DNA of 64,000 bases from JAFARZ01 sp035651595 (GCA_035651595.1 DASRFJ010000277.1:10264-74263); one strand, 5' to 3'; positions 33,231 to 40,988 are shown, counted from the stretch's first letter. The notes: generated by a model not told the origin, from the letters alone. Program-made: numbers and translations.

Positions 33231-33956
33231 TTAGAAGACCTGACCGGTGTTAGCGTTCCACAGCTGGGTGTCGCTGACGACGCCCAGAGCCGACGGGTTC
33301 GGCGGGATCTCGCCGGAGAAGCCGGTCAGGTTGCTGACGAACAGCTGCGGACGCGGGTTGTCGGTCGGGAAGGAACCGGCCGGGTAGGTCAGCACGAACG
33401 GGTGCGAGAAGTTCGTGTCCGAACCGTTGATCAGCGGCACGGAGGTGCCCGGCTGCAGCTGACCGTCGATCAGGTCGACGACCCAGAGGGTCTTCGACGA
33501 CACGCCACAGGGCTGCAGGGAGACCTTCTCACCCTGCACCGCGGTCGCGGCGACACCCATGCACAGGCCCGAGGAGGCACCGTAAGGCGCGTACTCGATC
33601 TCGTAGGCCTCCAGCGCGCCGTAGTGCAGCGCGAGCGTCTTGGACGCCAGGCCGGCCGCCACGAAGTCGTCGACGGTGCCCTGGTCGGCAATCGTGAAGT
33701 CCTCGGCCGGGTCGGCGTTGCTCAGCCGGAACAGGATGATCGGCTGGCCGACGTTCTGGCCGCGCTTGTACACGTCGAGCAGGAAGCCGGGGTTGCGGTG
33801 CGTGCCGAAATTGTGGCTGAAGATGTCGAGGCAGGTAGGACCGCACGACGGGGTGGCCGCGTTCGCGGCACCCGCCGTGGCAAGCCCGGCCGCGCCGAGG
33901 CCGCCCGCGAGGGTCAGCGCCGCAGCACCGGCGAGCAGCTTGCTCGTGAAAGACAT
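33231..33956 (-). CDS. secreted trefoil-like protein, paralog B
   Basis: A 241-residue exported protein. Signal peptide 1-37 ending AGAANA. Mature start ATPSCGPTCLDIFSHNFGTH, then LLDVYKRGQNVGQPIILFRL, DFTIADQGTVDDFVAAGL, GLCMGVAATAVQGEKVSLQP, VPLINGSDTNFSHPFVLTYP and the end NANTGQVF. Very similar to C and D at DNA level, but it lacks the Cys-containing insertion they carry after LHYG. AAGGAGG precedes ATG 33956. Four cysteines are in the mature core. Function unknown. Confidence 0.84.
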   Translation of the reverse strand: MSFTSKLLAGAAALTLAGGLGAAGLATAGAANAATPSCGPTCLDIFSHNFGTHRNPGFLLDVYKRGQNVGQPIILFRLSNADPAEDFTIADQGTVDDFVAAGLASKTLALHYGALEAYEIEYAPYGASSGLCMGVAATAVQGEKVSLQPCGVSSKTLWVVDLIDGQLQPGTSVPLINGSDTNFSHPFVLTYPAGSFPTDNPRPQLFVSNLTGFSGEIPPNPSALGVVSDTQLWNANTGQVF

Positions 33957-33979
33957 GAAAGTTGTTCCTCCTTGGAACC

Positions 33980-34004
33980 GCGGTCGCACCCTGCGCGCGG
34001 CCGC
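33980..34004 (-). promoter_or_regulatory. leader hairpin of paralog B
   Basis: Transcript GCGGCCGC-GCGCAGGGU-GCGACCGC, seven of eight pairs formed, 23 bases before the start. It is followed by GUUCC-AAGGA-GGAAC (33964-33978), an inverted repeat that embeds the Shine-Dalgarno sequence. Confidence 0.78.
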
Positions 34005-34148
34005 TGATCTGAGCCCCCGTGACAGATGTCTGCCACGTGTGCGGTTGGTCAGGAGGCGGAACGGCCGACCTGACCGTCGAGCTGGACAAGAGGGGAACCT
34101 CGTAGCGGGCTGGCGATCCGCGACGCGTTCGCCTTAACCCAATCTAAA

Positions 34149-34176
34149 GACGCTCCTACCGCTCCGACGGTTGACA
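34149..34176 (-). promoter_or_regulatory. ECF-sigma-type promoter of paralog B
   Basis: Minus strand TGTCAACC, 16 bases, CGTCTTTA; predicted leader about 180 bases. The spacer 33957-34307 contains no gene besides promoter, leader and the paralog C terminator. Confidence 0.65.
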
Positions 34177-34230
34177 AAAGGGGCAAAAGAAACCCGAAAT
34201 TCAACATTCCGTACACAAGCCCGTACATGG

Positions 34231-34264
34231 CGATGGCGCCGGGCCATGCGGCCCGGCGCCATCG
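34231..34264. terminator. terminator after paralog C
   Basis: Perfect 15-bp stem CGATGGCGCCGGGCC / GGCCCGGCGCCATCG with loop ATGC, 43 bp past the stop. Confidence 0.85.
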
Positions 34265-34307
34265 CGCGCCTAACTGACTAGCTAAGAACTGCTTGCTCCG
34301 CTAGGTC

Positions 34308-35078
34308 TTAGAAGACCTGGCCGAGGTCGGCAGCCCACAGCTGGGTGTCGCTGACGACGCCCAGAGCCGACGGGTTCGGCGGGATCTCGCCGGAGAAGCC
34401 GGTCAGGTTGGAGACGAACAGCTGCGGACGCGGGTTGTCGGTCGGGAAGGAACCGGCCGGGTAGGTCAGCACGAACGGGTGCGAGAAGTTCGTGTCGGAA
34501 CCGTTGATCAGCGGCACGGAGGTGCCCGGCTGCAGCTGACCGTCGATCAGGTCGACGACCCACACGGTCTTGGCGGAGACGCCACAGGGCTGCAGGGAGA
34601 CCTTCTCACCCTGCACCGCGGTCGCGGCGACACCCATGCACAGGCCCGAAGAGGCACCGTAAGGCGCGTACTCGATCTCGTACGCCTCAAGGTCGGCGGA
34701 GCCGGGGGCGCAGTTCGGGAAGTTGACGCCGGGCTCACAGCCGTAGTGCAGCGCGAGCGAGGCAGAGGCCAGGCCGGCGGCCTGGAAGTCGGCCACGGTG
34801 CCCTGGTCGGCAATCGTGAAGTCCTCGGCCGGGTCGGCGTTGCTCAGCCGGAACAGGATGATCGGCTGGCCGACGTTCTGGCCGCGCTTGTAAACGTCGA
34901 GCAGGAAGCCCGGGTTGTGGTGCGTGCCGAAGTTCTGGCTGAAGATGTCGAGGCAGGTAGGACCGCACGACGGGGTGGCCGCGTTGGCCGCGCCCGCCGT
35001 GGCAAGCCCGGCCGCGCCGAGGCCGCCCGCGAGGGTCAGCGCCGCCGCGCCGGCGAGCAGCTTGCTCTTAAGGGACAT
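34308..35078 (-). CDS. secreted trefoil-like protein, paralog C
   Basis: A 256-residue exported protein with the same signal peptide type (MSLKSKLLAGAAALTLAGG) and core as B and D. It has a 15-residue insertion with two extra cysteines after LHYG (CEPGVNFPNCAPGSAD). AAGGAGG precedes ATG 35078. Its leader hairpin is present, but I found no ECF-type promoter in the 206 bp before it, so it may be read from the paralog D unit or from a different promoter. Function unknown. Confidence 0.84.
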   Translation of the reverse strand: MSLKSKLLAGAAALTLAGGLGAAGLATAGAANAATPSCGPTCLDIFSQNFGTHHNPGFLLDVYKRGQNVGQPIILFRLSNADPAEDFTIADQGTVADFQAAGLASASLALHYGCEPGVNFPNCAPGSADLEAYEIEYAPYGASSGLCMGVAATAVQGEKVSLQPCGVSAKTVWVVDLIDGQLQPGTSVPLINGSDTNFSHPFVLTYPAGSFPTDNPRPQLFVSNLTGFSGEIPPNPSALGVVSDTQLWAADLGQVF

Positions 35079-35100
35079 GAAGTGTTCCTCCTTGGAACCG

Positions 35101-35123
35101 CAACCGCGCCCTGCGCGCGATTG
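35101..35123 (-). promoter_or_regulatory. leader hairpin of paralog C
   Basis: Transcript CAAUCGCG-CGCAGGG-CGCGGUUG: eight pairs including one U-G, 22 bases before the start; stem bases differ from the B and D leaders. GUUCC-AAGGA-GGAAC follows (35084-35098). Confidence 0.78.
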
Positions 35124-35227
35124 CGCGAACTGCTCCCGCAGCACCTTGCTGCGGTTTGCGTTAGCCGGTCATGGCCTGAACGGATGGCCTGACCGTCGAT
35201 CCGAACAAGAGGGGAGAGCTCTGGGGT

Positions 35228-35263
35228 GGTGGTGCCGGACCTCCGAGGTTGCCCGGCACCACC
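35228..35263. terminator. terminator after paralog D
   Basis: 11-bp stem GGTGGTGCCGG / CCGGCACCACC enclosing a smaller ACCTC/GAGGT stem, 21 bp past the paralog D stop. Confidence 0.75.
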
Positions 35264-35284
35264 GCGACTCAGTCGGGCCTGGTC

Positions 35285-36070
35285 TTAGAAGACCTGGCCG
35301 AAGTTAGCAGCCCACAGCTGGGTGTCGCTGACGACGCCCAGAGCCGACGGGATCGGCGGCACCTCACCGGAGAAGCCGGTCAGGTTGGAGACGAACAGCT
35401 GCGGACGCGGGTTGTCGGTCGGGAACGAACCGGCCGGGTAGGTCAGCACGAACGGGTGCGAGAAGTTCGTGTCAGACCCGTTGATCAGCGGCACGGAGGT
35501 ACCCTGCTGCAGCCGACCGTCGAGCAGGTCCACGATCCACACGGTCTTGGCGGAGACGCCGCACGGCTGCAGGGAGACCTTCTCACCCTGCACCGCGGTC
35601 GCGGCGACACCCATGCACAGGCCCGAGGAGGCACCGTACGGCGCGTACTCGATCTCGTACGCCTCAAGGTCGGTGGAGCCCCGCTTACCGGTAAAGCTGA
35701 AGCAGGTCGGGAAGTTTACGCCAGCCTCGCAGCCGTAGTGCAGCGCCAGCGACGACGACACGAGACCCGCCGCGAAGAAGTCGGCCACGGTGCCCTGGTC
35801 GGCAATCGTGAAGTCCTCGGCCGGGTCGGCGTTGCTCAGCCGGAACAGGATGATCGGCTGGCCGACGTTCTGGCCGCGCTTGTACACGTCGAGCAGGAAG
35901 CCCGGGTTGTGGTGCGTGCCGAAGTTCTGGCTGAAGATGTCGAGGCAGGTAGGACCGCACGACGGGGTGGCCGCGTTGGCCGCGCCCGCCGTGGCAAGCC
36001 CAGCCGCGCCGAGGCCGCTGACCATAGTCAGCGCCGCCGCGCCGGCGAGCAGCTTGCTCTTAAGGGACAT
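35285..36070 (-). CDS. secreted trefoil-like protein, paralog D
   Basis: A 261-residue exported protein. The sequence is nearly that of C, with a longer Cys-bearing insertion (CEAGVNFPTCFSFTGKRGST). It ends AANFGQVF. The strict conservation of VPLINGSDTNFSHPFVLTYP and SFPTDNPRPQLFVSNLTGFS across B, C and D suggests recent duplication or gene conversion. AAGGAGG precedes ATG 36070. Function unknown. Confidence 0.84.
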   Translation of the reverse strand: MSLKSKLLAGAAALTMVSGLGAAGLATAGAANAATPSCGPTCLDIFSQNFGTHHNPGFLLDVYKRGQNVGQPIILFRLSNADPAEDFTIADQGTVADFFAAGLVSSSLALHYGCEAGVNFPTCFSFTGKRGSTDLEAYEIEYAPYGASSGLCMGVAATAVQGEKVSLQPCGVSAKTVWIVDLLDGRLQQGTSVPLINGSDTNFSHPFVLTYPAGSFPTDNPRPQLFVSNLTGFSGEVPPIPSALGVVSDTQLWAANFGQVF

Positions 36071-36091
36071 GAAGTGTTCCTCCTTGGAACA

Positions 36092-36116
36092 CCAGCCGCA
36101 CCCTGCGCGCGGCTGG
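36092..36116 (-). promoter_or_regulatory. leader hairpin of paralog D
   Basis: Transcript CCAGCCGC-GCGCAGGGU-GCGGCUGG, eight perfect pairs, 21 bases before the start. It is followed by GUGUUCC-AAGGA-GGAACAC (36074-36092), a 7-bp inverted repeat with the Shine-Dalgarno bases in loop and stem. Confidence 0.8.
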
Positions 36117-36391
36117 GGATACCCGGGCCCCCGCCCGGCGGACAGCCGGGCCGCGGTGGCCAGATCAGGTCAGGGAAACGGCCGACCCGATCGGTGAAGC
36201 TGACGAGAGGTAGACCCGGGCATGCCCGGTACAGCTAAGGGATTACAAAGGGTCCACAGGGAACGTGAGCTCAACCGCAGGCGCAACACTCTGCGACGTT
36301 GACAAAACCCGTAGGGTCTCTGGAGCCGAACTGGGGCTACAGTTATACATAGATCCTCGCCCTCCCTGTGCAGGCCGGGGGTCTAGGTCCT

Positions 36392-36416
36392 GCCCGGTGA
36401 GTTGCGGTCACCGGGC
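36392..36416. other. 9-bp hairpin in the long spacer upstream of paralog D
   Basis: GCCCGGTGA / TCACCGGGC with a 7-base loop, between the 36465 promoter and paralog D. The 548-bp spacer 36071-36618 otherwise holds the D leader and two TGTCAAC-type -35 motifs (36485, 36297); no gene is seen. Confidence 0.6.
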
Positions 36417-36464
36417 GGGGCCGTCTTAGGTTCGGGAGCTCTACGTCCTTTACCCGATCTTAAG

Positions 36465-36492
36465 GACGCTTCACTCTATCGTCCGGTTGACA
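36465..36492 (-). promoter_or_regulatory. ECF-sigma-type promoter, probably for paralog D
   Basis: Minus strand TGTCAACC, 16 bases, CGTCCTTA. The next gene in its direction is paralog D, 395 bp away, which would make a long leader; alternatively it drives an unrecognised RNA. Confidence 0.55.
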
Positions 36493-36618
36493 CGCCTCAA
36501 GGCGATTTATGCGTTGTGATCAAAGCGACATCTTTACGTGTCCCGTACACCTATGGCACAATCCGCGATCGTTTGCTAGCTGTACGTCTATCGTGGCTGC
36601 ATATACGGCGGTTCGGCC

Positions 36619-37017
36619 ATGCCGGAACTAGCAATTCCCTGCGTAGGAGCGGTGATCGCCGACTCGCTCGGACGACTGCTGCTGATCCAGCGAGGCCATG
36701 AACCGGGGGCTGGTTTGTGGTCGCTACCTGGCGGAAGAGTCGAATCCGGGGAGACCGACGCGGCGGCGCTGGTGCGCGAGATACGGGAAGAGTGCGGCCT
36801 GGACGTGATCCCCGGCGAGCTGGCGGGCCGGGTGCGCCGGCCGGCCGGGGACGGTGTGGTGTTCGACATCAGGGACTACCGGGCGACCGTGACCGGCGGA
36901 TCGCTGTCCCCCGGCGACGATGCGGCCGACGCGCGCTGGGTACCGGCGGCGGAGCTGGCGGACCTGCCGCTCACCAGCGGTTTGCTGGCGGCGCTGACCG
37001 ACTGGGGAGTCATCTGA
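36619..37017 (+). CDS. NUDIX hydrolase
   Basis: A 132-residue pyrophosphohydrolase. The NUDIX box is complete: GGRVESGETDAAALVREIRE followed by ECGL. The N-terminus MPELAIPCVGAVIADSLGRL and length are typical of MutT-like housecleaning or ADP-ribose enzymes; substrate cannot be assigned. It lies on the opposite strand within the paralog cluster. Confidence 0.9.
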   Translation: MPELAIPCVGAVIADSLGRLLLIQRGHEPGAGLWSLPGGRVESGETDAAALVREIREECGLDVIPGELAGRVRRPAGDGVVFDIRDYRATVTGGSLSPGDDAADARWVPAAELADLPLTSGLLAALTDWGVI

Positions 37018-37022
37018 CGTGG

Positions 37023-37074
37023 CAGCGGCGCCGGCCTTGCCCGCGGGTGGGACTGCGGGAGACCGGCGCCGCTG
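37023..37074. terminator. hairpin between NUDIX gene and paralog E
   Basis: Perfect 12-bp stem CAGCGGCGCCGG / CCGGCGCCGCTG with a 28-base loop, between convergent stops; probably terminates both. Confidence 0.75.
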
Positions 37075-37129
37075 GTACTGCGGAACTAGTTAACGAGAGG
37101 GCAAGCCCTCCCTTAAGGAGTTCCAGGGT

Positions 37130-37783
37130 TTACAGACCAGCCCAGAGCTGGGTGCTGTCGACCTGACCGCGGGAGAATGTCGACAGGTGCCAGGTGAACA
37201 GGCCCCGCCGCGGCATGTCGGTCGGCGCCGCGTTGCCGGCGTAGGTCAGCACGTACGGGTTGGAGAAGTTGGTGTCCGAGCCGTTGATCAGCGGGGTGTA
37301 ACCCCGGCGTCCGTTGGCCGTGTCCTTGATCCACAGGGTCTTGGAGGACACGCCGCACGTCTGGAGGGTGACCGGCGTACCGTTGCTGGCGGTGGCGCCG
37401 ACCCCCACGCACAGGCCGCTGTTCCGGCCAAACGGGGAGTACTGGACCTCGTAGGCGGTGTCTCTCGCGTAGTGCAGTTCGACCTGCGGCGACACCAGGC
37501 CGAGCGCGAAGAAGTCGGCGACCGTGCCCTGGTTGGAGATGGTGAAGTCCTGCCCAGGGTCGCTGGTGTTCTTGCGGAACAAGATGATCTTGTTACCGAC
37601 CGACGAGCCCTGCTTGTAGGAGTCGATCGGGTTGTTCGGCCCCCACTGCAAACTGTGGATGTTCACGCACCGGTGGCCGCAGGACGGGGTGTGCGCGTTC
37701 GCGGTCGTTGCGGCAATGCCGACGCCACCGACGATCACGCTGGCCGCCGCGGCCCCAGCGAGAACCTTGTTCTTGATGGACAT
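37130..37783 (-). CDS. secreted trefoil-like protein, paralog E
   Basis: A 217-residue exported protein. Signal peptide about 1-31 (MSIKNKVLAGAAAASVIVGG). Mature core HTPSCGHRCVNIHSLQWG, IILFRKNTSDPGQDFTI, GLCVGVGATASNGTPVTLQT and YTPLINGSDTNFSNPYVLTY. The segment GLCVGVGATASNGTPVTLQTC strongly recalls a ricin-B QxW repeat, which is the main ground for the trefoil suggestion. GAGGAGG precedes the start. Function unknown. Confidence 0.82.
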   Translation of the reverse strand: MSIKNKVLAGAAAASVIVGGVGIAATTANAHTPSCGHRCVNIHSLQWGPNNPIDSYKQGSSVGNKIILFRKNTSDPGQDFTISNQGTVADFFALGLVSPQVELHYARDTAYEVQYSPFGRNSGLCVGVGATASNGTPVTLQTCGVSSKTLWIKDTANGRRGYTPLINGSDTNFSNPYVLTYAGNAAPTDMPRRGLFTWHLSTFSRGQVDSTQLWAGL

Positions 37784-37800
37784 TCGTTCCTCCTCAGAGA

Positions 37801-37827
37801 GGCAGCGGCACCCTGCGCGCTGCTGCC
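37801..37827 (-). promoter_or_regulatory. leader hairpin of paralog E
   Basis: Transcript GGCAGCAGC-GCGCAGGGU-GCCGCUGCC, eight of nine pairs, 17 bases before the start. The loop is identical to B and D while the stem is different. CCUC-UCU-GAGG overlaps the Shine-Dalgarno. Confidence 0.78.
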
Positions 37828-37858
37828 GGATGCCAGAGTTGTGTGGTACTACAAGAAG

Positions 37859-37886
37859 GACGCGTGAGACTGATGTCTGGTTTACG
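37859..37886 (-). promoter_or_regulatory. ECF-sigma-type promoter of paralog E
   Basis: Minus strand CGTAAACC, 16 bases, CGTCCTTC; keeps AACC and CGTC at the same spacing as the A and B promoters. Predicted leader about 70 bases. Confidence 0.55.
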
Positions 37887-38369
37887 ACTCAGTGCGACAA
37901 AACTTGTTTCTTTTGCTTGAGTGAGCTAGAACGTCTATGTGTACTTAAGTTTCGGGTTACGCCTCTCGCGAGTGCCGATCCCCCTGATGAGGGATTTTGA
38001 TCGCTTAGAGTAGTTGACTAGTGACTGTATGCGGTGGATGGTCGGGGGTGGCGTGCCAAGCGCCGTCGTCCGCGCCCCGTTCCGCGAGCGCCCCGCGGTC
38101 GCAGAAGCCTCGCCCATCGCGGCTGACCGATTTATCGCGATATGTCGGGCGAGTTGCGGGCGCTTCGATGTTAGAAAGGGCTTCGCGGCAGATAAGGCGC
38201 CAGATCTGCACCCTTTTCTAACACAGAGCACTTTTCCAACACGGTATCCGCATCGCTAGCATCAATAGTCGCTGTCGTCACAACGGTCAGCGAGCGGCGG
38301 GGCCGACGGGGGCGGGCTGGCTAGCGGCGGGCGGCGGGGCGGGCGCCGCGGCGGGCGCCGGGGCTGAGA
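37887..38369. other. non-coding spacer with a nested inverted repeat (38169-38223)
   Basis: TGTTAGAAAGGG (38169) pairs with CCCTTTTCTAACA (38211-38223), enclosing GCAGAT/ATCTGC. It lies downstream of the leftward lyase gene, and may be its terminator. Small open frames on both strands show no family features. Confidence 0.55.
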
Positions 38370-39284
38370 TTACGGTTGGCCGGCGGCGCGGGCACGAGCC
38401 AGTACGGAAAGCGCCAGCTTGCGGGACGCTTCGTCGATCATCTCGTCGCCGAGCATGACGGCGCCGCGGCGGTCGACGTCGGTGGCCTGCTCGTACGCGG
38501 CGACGATGCGCTCGGCGCGCTGATACTCCTCGGCCGTCGGGGCGAACACCGCGTTCGCGACGTCGACCTGGGCCGGGTGCAGCACCCACTTGCCGTCGTA
38601 ACCCAGTGCCGCGGCGGACGTGGCTGACCGCTCGAACCCTGGCACATCGCGCACCTTCAGGTACGGGCCGTCGATCGCCTGGAGCCCGGCCGCCCGCGCG
38701 GCGACCAGGATCCGCATGAGCGCGTAGTGATAGGCGTCCGCGCCGGCGTAGCCGGCCGGCTGCCCGCCCACCTCCAGCGACCGCATCCCCACGCTCGCCA
38801 TGAAGTCCGCCGGGCCGAACACCAGCGACTCCAGCCGCGGCGACGCGACGGCGATCGCCTCCACCTGCGCCAGCCCCGCCGCGTCCTCGATCTGCGCCTC
38901 GATGGCGACGTGCCCGGCGGCCAGACCGCGGGCCAGCTCCACTTGGCCGAGCAGCACGTCGAGCCAGATGACATCGCGCGGCGACCGCACCTTCGGCAAG
39001 ATGATGACCTGAAGGCGGTCACCAGTCACCGCGAGGACATCTCCGAACGACCAGGGGCTCGACGCGTCGTTAATCCGGACGCCGAGCACCGGCGCCCGCC
39101 AGTCCCCCGCGCCGAGCGCGCCCGCCGCGCGCGAGCGGGCCTCGTCTTTCGCCGACGGTGCGACCGAGTCCTCCAGGTCGAGGAACACCTCGTCGGCAGG
39201 CAGCCCGCGCGCGGACTCGATGAACCGCTCGCTGCTCGCCGGCACCGACAGGCAAGACCGGCGGGCCCGGTACGCACGACGCAT
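38370..39284 (-). CDS. HpcH/HpaI aldolase family, CitE-like acyl-CoA lyase
   Basis: A 304-residue TIM-barrel enzyme. Typical features are SCLSVPASSERFIESARGLP, the Mg-binding region VFLDLEDSVAP, the Arg in GVRINDASSPW, and VFGPADFMASVG. The C-terminus GKWVLHPAQVDVANAVFAPT is also characteristic of the CitE/L-malyl-CoA lyase group. No citrate lyase subunits are near, so a free-standing malyl-CoA or citramalyl-CoA lyase is more likely. Start ATG 39284, 76 bp from the divergent mrp gene. Confidence 0.87.
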   Translation of the reverse strand: MRRAYRARRSCLSVPASSERFIESARGLPADEVFLDLEDSVAPSAKDEARSRAAGALGAGDWRAPVLGVRINDASSPWSFGDVLAVTGDRLQVIILPKVRSPRDVIWLDVLLGQVELARGLAAGHVAIEAQIEDAAGLAQVEAIAVASPRLESLVFGPADFMASVGMRSLEVGGQPAGYAGADAYHYALMRILVAARAAGLQAIDGPYLKVRDVPGFERSATSAAALGYDGKWVLHPAQVDVANAVFAPTAEEYQRAERIVAAYEQATDVDRRGAVMLGDEMIDEASRKLALSVLARARAAGQP

Positions 39285-39360
39285 GGCCGCAGCGTACGCC
39301 TCGCGCTCCGCCGAGGGTCGCCGGAGGGGGATCCTAGGTCGTTGTGAATAAACTCTGAGA

Positions 39361-40494
39361 ATGACCTCCCCAACCGAAGAACTGGTGACCACGGCCCTGG
39401 GTGGCGTGCTCGACCCGGAAATCCGACGGCCGATCACCGAGCTCGGCATGGTGAAGGGCATCGAGATCGCGCCCGGCGGGTCGGTGCGTGTCGAGGTGTG
39501 GCTGACCGTGGCCGGGTGCCCGATGCGGGACACGATTACCCGCGAAGTGACGGCGGCTGTGACCAAGGTGCCTGGTGTGACCTCGGTGCGTGTCGATCTG
39601 GACGTGATGAGCGACGAGCAGCGGCGCGCGCTGCAGACCCACCTGCGTGGCGGCAAGCCGGAGCCGGTCATCCCGTTCTCCCAGCCGTCGTCGCTGACCA
39701 GGGTGTACGCGGTGGCCAGCGGCAAAGGCGGGGTCGGCAAGTCGTCGGTGACCGTGAACATCGCGGCTTCTCTCGCCGCGTCCGGCCAGCGGGTCGGCGT
39801 GATCGACGCGGACATATACGGGCATTCCGTGCCGCGGATGCTGGGCGTCACCGGACGGCCGACGCCGGTGGAGAAAATGATCATGCCGCCGTCCGCGCAC
39901 GACGTGAAGGTCATCTCGATCGGCATGTTCACCAAGGGCAACACGCCGGTGGTCTGGCGCGGGCCAATGCTGCACCGCGCGCTCCAGCAGTTCCTCGCGG
40001 ACGTGTACTGGGGCGACCTGGACGTGCTGCTGCTCGACCTGCCGCCAGGCACCGGGGATGTGGCGATCTCGGTCGCCCAGATGCTGCCCGGCGCCGAACT
40101 GCTCATCGTGACCACCCCGCAGCTTGCCGCCGCCGAGGTCGCCGAACGGGCCGGGGCTATCGCCTCCCAGACCCACCAGCGGATCGCCGGCGTCATCGAG
40201 AACATGTCGTACCTGGTCTGCGGGCATTGCGGGGAGCGAACGGATGTGTTCGGCTCCGGCGGTGGCGAGGCGGTCGCGTCGGCGCTGACCCGGCTGTCCG
40301 GGACGTCGGTACCGCTGCTCGGCCAGGTGCCGCTCGACGTGCGGTTGCGGGAAGGCGGGGACGCGGGCATGCCGCTCGTGCTCAGCGCGGCGGACTCGCC
40401 GGCCGGGATGGCGCTGCGGGAGATCGCGGATGTTCTCGGCGCGCGGGGACGCGGGCTGGCCGGACGGCAGCTGGGCCTGACGCCGGTGTCCTAG
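39361..40494 (+). CDS. mrp: Mrp/NBP35-type Fe-S cluster carrier ATPase
   Basis: A 377-residue protein. Residues 1-90 form a MIP18/DUF59 domain (LDPEIRRPITELGMVKGI), the rest a deviant Walker ATPase (GKGGVGKSSVTVNIAASLA) with a CxxC pair in VCGHCGERTDVFG that binds a bridging cluster in relatives. It ends 20 bp before the convergent tatB gene. The mrp-tatB-sigE neighbourhood is widely shared in actinobacteria. Confidence 0.92.
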   Translation: MTSPTEELVTTALGGVLDPEIRRPITELGMVKGIEIAPGGSVRVEVWLTVAGCPMRDTITREVTAAVTKVPGVTSVRVDLDVMSDEQRRALQTHLRGGKPEPVIPFSQPSSLTRVYAVASGKGGVGKSSVTVNIAASLAASGQRVGVIDADIYGHSVPRMLGVTGRPTPVEKMIMPPSAHDVKVISIGMFTKGNTPVVWRGPMLHRALQQFLADVYWGDLDVLLLDLPPGTGDVAISVAQMLPGAELLIVTTPQLAAAEVAERAGAIASQTHQRIAGVIENMSYLVCGHCGERTDVFGSGGGEAVASALTRLSGTSVPLLGQVPLDVRLREGGDAGMPLVLSAADSPAGMALREIADVLGARGRGLAGRQLGLTPVS

Positions 40495-40513
40495 CTAGGG
40501 CTAGGGCCAGGTC

Positions 40514-40882
40514 TTAGGTCGCCTCGACGTCGTAGGGCGGGGTTTCGCCGGGCGCGAGCACGGTCTGCGGCGTAGCCGCCGTGGCCACACCCCCTTGGTT
40601 CTGGCCGGCGCGGGTCGCGGCTGGACCGCTCATCGCGGCCTCGAAGTCGTCCATCAGGTGCTTGCGGACAAACGTCTTCGGATTCAGGTCGGCGAAGTCG
40701 AGATCCTGGAACTCCGGCCCCAGGCCCTCGCGCAGGTCGCTCTTGGCGTTCTCGGCGATCCGCCGCAGGTCCCGGATCCAGCGGCCCGCCTGAGACATGA
40801 CCTTGGGCAGTTCGTTCGGCCCGAAGACAACCAGAGCGATCACTGCCAGCACCAGCAGCTTGTAGATGGACAGATCGAACAC
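40514..40882 (-). CDS. tatB: TatB, twin-arginine translocase subunit
   Basis: A 122-residue membrane protein. An N-terminal helix (YKLLVLAVIALVVFGPNELP) with the FGP hinge is followed by an amphipathic helix (KVMSQAGRWIRDLRRIAENA) and a polar tail. It is located downstream of the sigE-rseA-rseB-like genes, as in related genomes. Confidence 0.9.
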   Translation of the reverse strand: MFDLSIYKLLVLAVIALVVFGPNELPKVMSQAGRWIRDLRRIAENAKSDLREGLGPEFQDLDFADLNPKTFVRKHLMDDFEAAMSGPAATRAGQNQGGVATAATPQTVLAPGETPPYDVEAT

Positions 40883-40988
40883 TGGGTCAGCTCTCCGTTA
40901 GGCCAGACGTCTCTCTTCTACTGTAATCCCTGGAGCTTGCCTGGGAACCCTCGGCGGACGCGAGGTCAGTGTCCAGGTGTTCGCTTCC

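Noticed and set aside
38014..38259. Small frames on both strands after paralog E
   Set aside because: No ribosome site or family pattern; the region contains a nested inverted repeat.
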